64,000 bases of DNA. It comes from Seminavis robusta (Eukaryota; Bacillariophyta; Bacillariophyceae; Naviculales; Naviculaceae). The notes beneath the pieces are model-generated. The model was not told the DNA's origin. It saw only the letters and a program-made list of their open reading frames with translations, and made no database searches. Made by a program: the position numbers and the translations under genes. This document shows positions 30,783-40,627 of this stretch, piece after piece (within the stretch, counting starts at the first letter, position 1; every line of letters starts with the position of its first letter). The stretch spans positions 1-64,000 of the forward strand of contig CAICTM010000190.1 of NCBI GenBank assembly GCA_903772945.1. Reading direction: 5' to 3'.

Positions 30783-33719
30783 AGGCCGCTCTCTACACAC
30801 TTCAGCTCACAGCTCTTACGCGGACCAGAAGATTGCCAAAGAAATTGTAGATTTATTGCCCCAGAGCATCAATTACTTGTAAGATACCACGGGACAGGGG
30901 CACGTAACAGCTATCACCTTGGATACGGTACTCTAAGCCAATAACTCATGGGAAAAAGCATCCATAATGCACAAAATCCAGTCGGCAAGAAAGCAAAGAC
31001 CCCTGCAATCCTGGAATCGAATCTGCAAAGCTTGATGATTAATTTTTATGATGGCCAGTACCGGTACCGGCGATGAGCCAAAACCCACTTTTTGTCCAAA
31101 ATACAGAACTCAGAACTCAGGAGCCCTAAGGAGCCTGGCCAGTACCATACGGTACTGATTCATCTACCCCATTGTTGGACTTGCTACATGTATGTACGTA
31201 TGTACCAGTAGTAGGTTGAGCTGCTACTAAGGCAGGAGCTGTAGTCTAATGGAGCCCCGATCGATTGAAGATTCGATTCTATTGGTGTTCAGTGGTTAGT
31301 GGTAGAAAGCCGTTGGGAGATTTGTCTATCAAGCTATCAATCGTAACACACAACCAGATAAGAAGAATGGAGTTCCCGGACTCGGAGGCCTTGGCGTCCG
31401 TTTCGATTCACTTGGCTGGGTCCGCTGCCTGGTCTGGAAACAAACCATCTAAACTACTTGTCCTGTAGCCACCAAAGATCAAAGCGCCGGTCCTGGCTAG
31501 TCGATGGTAGCCAAAACTGGAAGGGAGACGGGTCTTGGCCATCGCAGATCATGATGCATCTCTACGTGCCAGGTTCCAGGTTGTAGCAGTTCTGTTCGGC
31601 CCATTCAGCGAAAGAGCTCTCGTTTCTCATCTCTCGTTTCTAAAGCAAGCTGCACCCCTTTTTGCATTCTATAATACTTGACATGGGCCCAAATTATCCT
31701 CTTCACAGAAATGCCTAAGTACCAAACTAAGTACTGAGTAGACCAGGTAAACGACTTCTTGGCGATCTCCTATAATATCAAAGCACCATTATCTCACCAG
31801 ATATAATCGTGCATTCTTGATTGTTCAAGGTGCATTTGTGGTTAAATCCCTGGATCGTTCATTCCAACAGCTTTCCAACCAACCCTACTGAAATCAGCCA
31901 AACAAGATCAGAGCAACGAAAACGTCCAAGGTCCCCCATAGCTCCCAATACACCCTCACGCATTCCATAACTCTTTACTACTGCATTGCTTCTGGAAGTG
32001 CTCTGGAAGTGATAGTAAGTTAGTAAGTTGGTTCGGCAGCCAAAGAGATCTACATTATTTTGTTACTCGAGGCGTATGAGTACCGCCAACCGCCAACCGC
32101 CAACCGCCAACACCATATTACAGTACCGTAAAATAATGTCAAGTAAAGCTCAAGTAAAGACCAAGGAAGTTCCCCGCCGGAACGGCCCGGAACGCCGGAA
32201 CTCGACGTGAAGTTCCAAATGAACTCTAAAGAAAAGCCCCCGAAAGGCCGGAAAGAGAATGGAGAATGGGACTGTGGGCTGCATGCAGAGATGGACGATG
32301 GACGATTCATTGCGTGACTAACAGCAGTCTACCAGCTGACTATCCAATAACTGTAGCTCTGGCATGGAACCTTTATCTCTCATGGAAATGGTCATACTGT
32401 ACCTACACTCCTCACACACATTTTTAAAAGATAAGTGGGTTTAAGATACCGAGTAATCAACTTTACAGAAATGTTAAGACAATCTAGATTCTCAGATTTC
32501 CCAAACCGGACGAGTACTAACGTCTCAAATCCAAAACTACTACTACTACTATGTGGAGAATGAGGGCAGCTAGTACCCACTATCTCCCACATCACCATCT
32601 ACATCCAAGTCCTCCATTCCCCATTTGGGTTGCTTGTTCTACCACAACATCTTTGGTTTCATCAATTTTGGCTTTCATCAATTTTGGCTTCGCACCTTCG
32701 CCATCTTGGGCTTTGGTGGTGGCTCCTCACTGTCTGAGGGCATGGTTAGTATTAGGGTATGTAACAATAGCTGCTAGTGGCTATAAGATAAGAAAAATAC
32801 TGAGAATGGGCTGCTTGTAAGATAATGACTCAGTATGGCTGTTGACGAATCCTCTAAGATATCGATACCTGGTACTTCTAGTATAGTACAGGGCTCAGCA
32901 TATAGTTAGCTTATATGCGAGGTAGGGGTGTACCTATCCCAGTAAATTATATTTAGAATACTCACTTTTTGCTGCAATTGATAAACACTCGAATACTCAG
33001 TACCTGGTTCCGGTACATGTACTGGTGAGCATTACTTCCGACGATACCACCGGTACCGTATGGATGCAGCCTACTAGTAGCTCTGTACGAGCACATGTAA
33101 CAGATACCGTACCATAGTTACTTTACGGCCAGTCCGACCGTTTTACCGCCAGACGGGCTTAAAGAGAGTTTTAGCCAGTTGAGCGGCTAAGGTCCTCACA
33201 TTGATTGATCCATTGATCATTCTGATTCTGATTCATCATCGAATGATTGAAATCAATCATAGACAACCAAGGAGCACTCATGAGCGGCCTGGAGGTCCTT
33301 GTCTCTGTTTAGCACTACATGTACTCTCGCATTTTGTTGCATTTGATAAATTCTGATTCCATCGAATGATTGAATTCAATCATTCGAGCACTCGGCACCA
33401 GAACTCTACTAATAGCTACTAGCTAGCTAGCCCGTAGGCTTGCCTCTGTCAAATATTTTTAGGCACTCTCACTTTTTGCTCAGTGTAAATTCTGGTTCAT
33501 CGAATTGAAAGAATTCAATCACATCCAAGGAAGCCAATGACGCGCCCGCTCCAATCGTATCTTTGCAGCCGGCAAGATTTGTGGAACTCGAGAAAGGTAT
33601 TATTTGGTCATAACCTGATTTTATACTCACCTCATCAATAATCTGAAAGTATAAAATTCATGAGCAAGAAGTATTATACTATCCAAAATCTTTGATTATA
33701 TCCATCTACACAACACAAA
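30783..33719. other. Gene-poor stretch of 2.9 kb with repeats
   Basis: No convincing gene is seen. Present are TACCGGTACCGG palindromes (about 31058-31072 and 33050), a tandem CCGCCAACCGCCAACCGCCAA tract at about 32085-32110, a dispersed repeat at 32415-32830, and A/T-rich runs with several ATTGAATTCAATCATTC-like inverted motifs between 33190 and 33530. Confidence 0.5.
32415..32830 (-). repeat. Dispersed repeat, copy 1
   Basis: This tract is clearly related to 36230-36700. Shared blocks are AGTGGGTTTA, TTTACAGAAATGTT, CTCAGATTTCCCAAACC, GTCTCAAATC, CCACATCACCATCTACATCC, TTTTGGCTT, CTTGGGCTTTGG and GTGGCTCCTCACTGTCT. On the minus strand the Ser/Glu/Pro/Lys-rich tract DSEEPPPKPK is kept in both copies, which suggests decay from a coding sequence. 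The parent element is not identified. Confidence 0.7.
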
Positions 33720-34244
33720 ATGTTCTTCCATACTGCGTTTCTTTGTGTTGCATTCCTCATGACATTAACCCCGGCACCCTTGGTCCAATCTTTTGTCCTC
33801 CCCGCTGCTCTTCATCGCTCTGCCTCCAACAAGTGGACGGTCCGCATGGCATATGGAGCTGACAATGTCGGGTGGTTCCACAGCTACTATGGGCACAACG
33901 AAACAACGACCAGTGCTTCCAACAACAACCACATGATTGAAATGGGAAACGGTCTCGGCTGTCCCATTTCCGTGGATTTTGCCGAAGAGACAGGGGAAGA
34001 TCCGTTGGCCATGATGGATCGTATCTGGGAGTCCATGTGGGAGAGCAAGTTTGAAGAGCTTGTGGCCTACAAGATTCGCGCTGGCGATTGTTTGGTTCCA
34101 ATGGGCTTTCGGAACAACCCACAACTTGCTTCGTGGGTTTGTTGCCAACGACATGAGCACATGAAGGGCACCTTGAGCAGTGAAAAGATGGATAAACTGG
34201 ACGAAATTGGATTTGAGTGGACATTCAAAGAAAAGTGGCAGTGA
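33720..34244 (+). CDS. Small plastid-targeted protein with one helicase-associated (HA) domain
   Basis: Intronless, 174 residues. Residues 1-23 form a signal peptide (FFHTAFLCVAFLMTLTPAP), followed by VQSFVLPAALHRSASNKW. The Phe after a small residue and the basic, Ser-rich stretch look like the bipartite plastid leader of diatoms (ASAFAP type). Residues 115-170 fit a helicase-associated (HA) domain: WESKFEELVAYKIRAGDCLV, then LASWVCCQRHEHMKGTLSSE and LDEIGFEW. HA domains are small helical modules thought to bind nucleic acid, often repeated in bacterial helicases and in many stramenopile proteins. Here it occurs alone. A plastid nucleic-acid-binding role is inferred. Confidence 0.75.
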   Translation: MFFHTAFLCVAFLMTLTPAPLVQSFVLPAALHRSASNKWTVRMAYGADNVGWFHSYYGHNETTTSASNNNHMIEMGNGLGCPISVDFAEETGEDPLAMMDRIWESMWESKFEELVAYKIRAGDCLVPMGFRNNPQLASWVCCQRHEHMKGTLSSEKMDKLDEIGFEWTFKEKWQ

Positions 34245-35367
34245 GAGGTACCACGACGAAGAAGGAACAGGCGAGAAGAAATTTGGACTTGCAGAAAACA
34301 GAGATATCATTCGTACCACATAGATGATAAGAGAAGAAACACATTTGATTCTCAAAAGATACTAAGAGAATTGAAGGTGTCAATCAGTGGATTAGTTACG
34401 TCGATTGGTCCTGTTGCATATGCCTGCAGCTGTGCACGCCTCTCTGACTCCCGTATCATTGCTATTTGATCTCTCATCATCCGCCCCGCGCCTTGGATGG
34501 CTATGTCAGGGGCAGCCACACCTTCTTCTGGTGTTGGTTTGCTTCCAATCAAGCGGCAACCACCTTCAACTTTCACTCAACAGACGTGGCTGTCATCGCT
34601 GGAGAGGAGATCAAATATCAGTTCCGAGTCTCGCTATCATCAATGTCTTTGTATCATGGCACCCAAACTAGATGTTCTCACTACCACATGCCGGGACCTG
34701 CAGCAGTTGTAGAGGCTCACAAAAGTACTGCCACAGACAGGCACAGGCCAGATAGAGTACGGCAATGACGGTGGTCTTCCGTCAATTTGGCTGGAGCATC
34801 ATAATAACCAAGCTCTTTTCGTCGAGTGACTCTCCACAAAACCGCTCTGGCATACATGCGCCAGGACGAGAGTCGAGTGGCCCACCCAGTCTATGAAAGG
34901 ACTCCACATGTACCGGAATGCCAAATGAGGCAAGTGCCAGGTGCTCTGTCCAGCTCGTGCTAGTAGATTCCATTAGAGCAATACATTGGTCCACTAGTAC
35001 CGGTACTAGCCGCTTCCAATGCACCATTGCACCGACCAAGGTACTGCAAGGCTAGATTTGGCCCAACCATCATCTCCCGTGGAGAGGCACCGTGGAGAAG
35101 GGCGTAATGGGACAATTGCGGGCGTCCATGTGCTGCAGAATGCCAAAAGAGGCGACAAGCAAATTCGAGCGAACCTATGATAGATCATTCTATCAAAATG
35201 ATCCTCACAGAACAGGCATGCAATGCAATGATGCTGCAGCGTTCTACTTTAGTCAATTCGCAACAACAAAGAAGCGAATGGATGAAGCAAAAGCTGTTTC
35301 CAACTAGAACCAGCCCTACTGAAGAGAAGGAGTGATGAATTTGTCATTCTATATAAAAGATACATTT
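34245..35367. other. Spacer with possible gene remnants
   Basis: No complete gene is seen. A minus-strand frame at 34352-34576 is listed separately. A plus-strand frame at 35092-35307 (ending FATTKKRMDEAKAVSN) has weak protein-like composition but no start context, upstream exon or known domain. Confidence 0.35.
34352..34576 (-). CDS. Possible last exon or remnant of an unknown gene
   Basis: The frame covers about 70 codons and ends ATGPIDVTNPLIDTFNSLSIF. It includes a plausible amphipathic helix (MMRDQIAMIRESERRAQLQA). There is no convincing start. A pyrimidine-rich tract (GATCTCCTCTCCAG on the minus strand) lies just upstream but does not clearly join to a further exon. It may be a gene remnant. 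No family is recognised. Confidence 0.2.
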   Translation of the reverse strand: MKVEGGCRLIGSKPTPEEGVAAPDIAIQGAGRMMRDQIAMIRESERRAQLQAYATGPIDVTNPLIDTFNSLSIF

Positions 35368-35965
35368 CTATCCATGTGTTTCAGGAGACATATATAGTGC
35401 GGCTTCTTTCATTGTGACAGAAATGCTTTCCTCTTGCATTGTCTTGGTCGTTCGAACGGATCCACTGGCTCCAACTGCCCTTGCCAGGTCTCCACGATCC
35501 GATCCGACCATGAGTGTGTGAATTGAATACGTAATAGCCTGCGTTGAAAATTGTGTGTGATCATGTTGTTTGTGTGCATGTTTCTTGGTTGCTTGCTTGC
35601 TTGAGACGACGACGTCCTCATCTCGTTCGTAGCTCTCTCTCTCTCTATCTCGCGTTCGCAACGTACTTCCCTCATTACATACCATCCAAATGAATACAAG
35701 ATTGTGCTCGAATCTTGTAATCCGACAACTTGGCGTCGTCTTGGAGTTGCTGTCCTCCAAAGACGAGACGCTGTTGTTCAAAGGGAATGCCACGACGATC
35801 GGCAATCTTGGACTTGAGCGAGTGCACCGTGTCGGTGTGCCCCACGCCAAAGAGCAAATGCGAAGAGCTGCGCTTGTCGACGACAAAGATGGTCATGGAC
35901 TGCGAGTCATGGTCGCAAATGGAGCCGCTACGGATGCGTGGATGGTGCAAGCTGGAAGTGTCCAT
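35368..35965 (-). CDS. Ubiquitin-like domain protein
   Basis: Proposed complement of join(35368..35474, 35683..35965), 129 residues. Exon 1 is firm: about 27 residues of leader, then a ubiquitin fold starting MTIFVVDKRSSSHLLFGVG and running through DTVHSLKSKIADRRGIPFEQ, QRLVFGGQQLQDDAKLSDYK to SCIHLDG. This parallels ubiquitin closely, including the GIP..QQRL..G..L.D...LSDY core. A GTATGT donor follows. The acceptor (GGGCAG) is my best phase-consistent choice but weak; the tail would be VGASGSVRTTKTMQEES and so on. There is no terminal Gly-Gly, so it is not expected to be conjugated. It may act as a Ub-like adaptor. The longer upstream frame to 36367 reads through repeat DNA and is not included. 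Confidence 0.65.
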
Positions 35966-36229
35966 GGTCTCTCTTTCACTCTTACTGGCAGAAGGAAGGA
36001 AGGAATGACTATTGGCTTGAACAATTCTGTTGCTTGTTATTCTCAGAGTGCTTCTTGTTTCACGATCCGAAAGTGTGCTTGTCTTTGGGGCTTTTTTCTC
36101 TTCAACCGGATCGGATCTGGGAATTTTGTGAGAGGAAGTCAACGTCAACGTCACGCTACCGGTAGCCACGCGCACCTGCTCGAGTACCGGCAAGCCACCG
36201 TAGCTGGTGGTGCAATCCTCACTCTCACT

Positions 36230-36700
36230 GTTAAGATACCGGTAAGTGGGTTTAGATACCAAGTACCGTACAGTACTCAAGTTTACAGAAATGTTGTAAA
36301 AGACAACGTAACCTAGATACTCAGATTTCCCAAACCAGTAACCTGTAAGATAAGCTACGAGTACCAATGTCTCAAATCCTAAGCTGCTACTAGTACTAAT
36401 ACTACTATGTGGGCACTGGTACGTACTGGTAGTGAGGTCAGCTAGCTAGTACCCACTGTCTTCCACATCACCATCTACATCCAAGTACTTCAAATCCCCA
36501 TTCTGGGGTGCCTCCTCCACCGCATCATCTTTGTTTGGTCAATTTTGGCTTTGCACCTTTGCCTTCTTGGGCTTTGGCGGTGGCTCCTCACTGTCTTTGT
36601 GGGCATATGATAGTTAGTGGTAGGGTATCTTCCAATAGCTGCTAGTACCTGGTACATGTGGTGTCCATGAGATATGAAAGATACTGAGATTGAGATGATA
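36230..36700 (-). repeat. Dispersed repeat, copy 2
   Basis: Second copy of the repeat at 32415-32830, in the same orientation and diverged by substitutions and small length changes. It lies between the ubiquitin-like gene and the aldo/keto reductase. It looks like an old, broken copy. Confidence 0.7.
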
Positions 36701-37015
36701 TCTTATTGATGGGGTAGAAGCGTACGCAAGTACAGTAGCTACTGTACAGTACAACCGCAACATAAAACTTTGCCGGCATGAAATTTGACGTCGCACTCAT
36801 GAATTCAAATCATTCACACCAATCGAATGACGTGACCAGGATGACGAATGCCGCTTGGTTGTCTTTCTCACAACAGCTCTGACAGCAACCTCGGCTCGAT
36901 CGTTGGCTCGCTTGGCTCGTTGGATCCGGATTCCGTACACCCGTTTTTAGCTTCTGTTATGTTCCATCAGTGTTACATTTTATTTCATAGAACAAATAAG
37001 AAATACTCTGTGACG

Positions 37016-38104
37016 ATGAGGACTCCGATTCCCCGCATCTACCTTGGCAGTATGACCTTTGCTTGGTCGGGTCAAACGAGTTCCGTCGTGGACGAATCGG
37101 TGGCATTGGCCATGGTTCAAAAATTCTTGCAATTCCAAGAAACATCCGACAACGACAAGGTGCCGTTATTGGACACGGCACGAGTCTACGCCGGTGGCAA
37201 GACGGAGCTCATGGTCGGAGCCGTTCTGGATAAATTATCAGTATCTGACAGTAAGAGCAGTATTGTGGTGGGAAGCAAGGCCAATCCGGCGCTTCCCGGA
37301 GGTCTTTCACGAAAAGGCATTCAAGAGCAATTGGCCACGTCGTTGGATGCCATGGCACTCTCGAGTTTGGGAGAATATTACCTTCATCAACCCGACACGG
37401 AACATTCGTTACTGGAGAGTCTGCAATGCATTGACGAATTGATCCACCAGCAAGACAAACCAATTGCGTCTCTGGGCATGTCCAACTATCATGCCGTCGA
37501 GATGGAACGCGCCTTTACTCTCTGTCAAGAACACAACTTGACACCTCCCACGGTCTATCAAGGACTCTACAATCCACTGAATCGATTGGTCGAAGACGAA
37601 TTGCTTCCTGTATTACACAAACACAATTGTCAATTTGTCGCTTACAATCCCCTCGCGGCCGGTCTGCTCACTGGAAAACACTTGCAACAAGGCAATGGTG
37701 TGGTCCCCGCCGGACGGTTCAAGGACAATCCCAATTATTTGCCACGATTTTATACGGACGCCAATTTTCAAGCCGTTCAATTGATCGATCAGGCCTGTCA
37801 AAAAGAAGGCATATCCATGGTCGAAGCATCCTATCGATGGCTCTTGCGCCATTCCCAATTACGACCCCAAATCGATGGCATTTTGATCGGAGCCTCGTCT
37901 TTGACGCAATTGGACGAAAATTTGGACAGTTGTACGGCGGCGGCAACACAGGGTCCTCTATCCGATCAATTGCTCGAGGCGTTCGATCAAGCCTGGGAGC
38001 TCACGCAAAAAGAAGGAGCATTTCCCTATTGGAGATCCTACTCGGCCGATTTTCCCAATCGAGAATCGTTGCATCCTGGGGCGTCGTACACGGTGAAAAA
38101 GTAA
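37016..38104 (+). CDS. Aldo/keto reductase, AKR7-like
   Basis: Intronless, 362 residues from the Met at 37016 (MRTPIPRIYLGSMTFAW). An in-frame Met at 36848 would add 56 residues with no clear targeting signal, so I take that part as 5' leader. The NADPH-dependent reductase tetrad is visible: Asp and Tyr in LLDTARVYAGG, Lys in VVGSKANP and His in YYLHQPD. YNPLNRLVEDELLPVL and FVAYNPLAAGLLTGK are typical of the AKR7 (aflatoxin/succinic-semialdehyde reductase) group, as is the late SYRWLLRHS segment. The protein probably reduces reactive aldehydes; the natural substrate cannot be read from sequence. An ATAG microsatellite follows the stop codon. Confidence 0.92.
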   Translation: MRTPIPRIYLGSMTFAWSGQTSSVVDESVALAMVQKFLQFQETSDNDKVPLLDTARVYAGGKTELMVGAVLDKLSVSDSKSSIVVGSKANPALPGGLSRKGIQEQLATSLDAMALSSLGEYYLHQPDTEHSLLESLQCIDELIHQQDKPIASLGMSNYHAVEMERAFTLCQEHNLTPPTVYQGLYNPLNRLVEDELLPVLHKHNCQFVAYNPLAAGLLTGKHLQQGNGVVPAGRFKDNPNYLPRFYTDANFQAVQLIDQACQKEGISMVEASYRWLLRHSQLRPQIDGILIGASSLTQLDENLDSCTAAATQGPLSDQLLEAFDQAWELTQKEGAFPYWRSYSADFPNRESLHPGASYTVKK

Positions 38105-38874
38105 TTCGCAAAATAGATAGATAGATAGATAGATAGCTTCGTAGTACCGAACAGAAGCTAGTATAGCTGATGAATGGTACGGAACGTAATAAGCTAGCTA
38201 CGTAACTACTATAGATTCAAATTGCTAATTCTCGGAACGTCCTTTGCAGGGTAGGGTCACCAACCAAAAAGCTTTCGTTCATCCTCTCGACCACCTTCGT
38301 ATGCCCGGCTTGGAATAGCGGTGCAATTGTCATTTTAGTGGACAACTTCCAACTGCAATAGTACACTGGGCATGGCATCCCGAACGGAAAAGCAAATTTT
38401 GGCATGATTGCCCCGACATCATGGCGCTGGTCCAAAACGTCTCGAACCGAGATCAATCATGTAACATCATTTGCAACTGCAAGAGCTATCTTTTTAATCC
38501 ATTTATTATTAGTTCGGTGCAACACAACCCATGTTCTACGCCAGAGCACCAACAGAAAATGAAAACTATCTAGCAACAGCTACGCACATGTATGTTCGAA
38601 GAATGGTGTGGATTTGCTAATGTGCGGTGCGGAATGCGCCAAGGCTTGAAGCAAGTCTCATAATATTCAATCCTTTTAAAGCAACATGCATATTTTGTTT
38701 ATGAAAATCAGAAAGGAAGATGGGTATGGCGTAGATTATTTGATATTATCATGGTGCTACTAGTAAGTATAGATTAAGTACATGCTTAATGGGTACAGCA
38801 TCATTACTCTTCTTCTTTCACAGTGGTTACAACAACTACATAAAATACATAAACCATACAGATATGGGGAATGC
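38105..38874. other. Spacer with ATAG microsatellite
   Basis: ATAG is repeated about six times at 38112-38138. A minus-strand frame at 38217-38456 is weakly protein-like but unsupported. Nothing else is seen. Confidence 0.5.
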
Positions 38875-39534
38875 CTAACGAGGCGCCCTGCTGTCATAAC
38901 GGACCTGCAAGTTTCGTCCCTTCAATTCGCCCTCGTTGAGTTTGCTAATGGCGTCCGCAGCCTGGCTCTCCTCCGCGAAACGAACAATACCAAAGCCCCT
39001 AGAGCGGCCGTTGGCATTCGTCACAATGTTCGCCTTTTCAATGGTTCCGCACTGACCAAAATGGTCGCGAAGCTCCTGCTCCGTGGTCTCAAAGGACATG
39101 TTGCCCACGAACAACTGGACTCCACTGGTAATAGCAGGGTCTCCTCCGCCGCGATCTCCGTCACGACCGCGTCCTCTTCCTCCAGACCAACCACGACCAC
39201 CGCCGCGACCTCCTCCACGGCCGCCGCCGCCTCCTTCACGGGGCTTGGTGCTCACTCCACGATCTTCTCGAATGAAGATGGGCCTGCCGTTCAAATCCGA
39301 GTCGTTCAGAGTCGACTTGGCTTTTGCGGCTCCTTCGGCCGTGGCAAATTCCACAATACCGTATCCTTTCGACCTTCCTCCATAGGTCGTCATGACATCC
39401 GCCTTTGTCACCTCGAATCCAGTCGTCATCATGAGCTCTTTGAGATCTTGCGAGGTAACCTCCCAAGCAATGTTTCCCACGAACAATCGCTTGTCGCTAC
39501 CCCCGCCTTCCGCCGTCGCGCCGTCGCCTTCCAT
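38875..39534 (-). CDS. Two-RRM, glycine/arginine-rich RNA-binding protein
   Basis: Intronless within the coding part, 219 residues. RRM1 (about 17-95) has RNP2 LFVGNI and RNP1 SKGYGIVEF. A Gly/Arg linker (residues about 100-130, with RGGGRGGG runs) follows. RRM2 (about 140-215) has RNP2 LFVGNM and RNP1 SRGFGIVRF. Arrangements of this kind bind single-stranded RNA and are found in splicing and mRNA-handling proteins. The RGG tract is a usual site of arginine methylation. Exact function is unknown. No transit peptide is evident, so it is probably nuclear or cytosolic. Confidence 0.92.
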   Translation of the reverse strand: MEGDGATAEGGGSDKRLFVGNIAWEVTSQDLKELMMTTGFEVTKADVMTTYGGRSKGYGIVEFATAEGAAKAKSTLNDSDLNGRPIFIREDRGVSTKPREGGGGGRGGGRGGGRGWSGGRGRGRDGDRGGGDPAITSGVQLFVGNMSFETTEQELRDHFGQCGTIEKANIVTNANGRSRGFGIVRFAEESQAADAISKLNEGELKGRNLQVRYDSRAPR

Positions 39535-40627
39535 GTTTCTACCGTACCGCTACCGTTCGAATTAGGTTCCTATTGTATACACCAACGACAAGGACAGATA
39601 ACGCGTGTGAGATCAAGCAGAGAGAGACAACAGATGCAGCATTCGTACCCACGATAATCAACAGCGCCGCAACAGCTATCGATACTCACCAATTGTCACC
39701 ATTTCCTGATCAACAACAATGGATCCTGCTTCCCCGAGATCGCTGGTTCTGCTGCTGTCGAGAGATCACCAAAAGCCGTTGAATTCTGCAAAGAGGCTTC
39801 TCTTTTTAAGGTGGAGGTTACGGAAGTCATTCGTGAAAGTTCATTAATAAACGCGCTGGCATGCCGTGGGAGTGTTGCGGCAACCACTCCATCCACAGTG
39901 AAGGGGTTGTCCCCAACCCGATGCTACCGGTACAGTAGATGTATTTTAGCAAGCAAGCTAGCTAGAAGCTATTAATACCGTACGAGCTAGCAAGGCACGG
40001 CGCATCAACTACAGGCAAGCGCCAGAGGAAGTACAATGGGCCCCATCAGCGTGACTATCCTGCTGCTTGAGCTGGGAACGTGATACCCATAGTTTTTGAA
40101 ATCACAAATCTGAACTTAGAAAGCCCAAAGTGAGCAATTAGCCGTCGGACACTGCAGATGGAAAGCTAGTAGTCTGACTGGGCACCATGGGAAAGTGCCA
40201 GAGACAACGGTCTGAAGCTACCACACAGCACTGCCGCAGACAATGAAGCATTCCTATACACACCAACACTACAAAACGCAAGCCCAAACAACGACTCCAA
40301 TGACTTTCAACCTAATGCTAATAATACTATTGGTGTTCTAGTTCTGTTTCCTGAGCTCACTCTTTGACTGGCTGCCACTCTGGATGTCACTTTTTCTTTC
40401 TGCCTTCCTCTCTTGCTTCCATCAAACTAACTAATTGTCACATATTATCATTCCACCGGACTGATTCTGGTTATTGTTTGCAATTGATGCAACGTATCAA
40501 ACTGCCTACCGATTGTGTCTTGTTGTTGCTTGCTTGCTTGCTTGCTTGTCAGAGGCACTATTCATTCATTTGTTGCATTACTGTATATCGATCATAAATC
40601 TGTCTGTTGCGGTTTGAAACCTTGCGG
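39535..40627. other. Spacer, no gene seen
   Basis: About 1.1 kb. It may include the 5' leader of the RRM gene. GCTAGCTAGAAGC lies near 39957 and a GCTTGCTTGCTTGCTTGCTTG run near 40528-40549. No protein-like frame is seen. Confidence 0.5.

Noticed and set aside
35966-36367. N-terminal extension of the ubiquitin-like frame
   Set aside because: It reads through the dispersed repeat and low-complexity DNA. A good Met lies at 35965.
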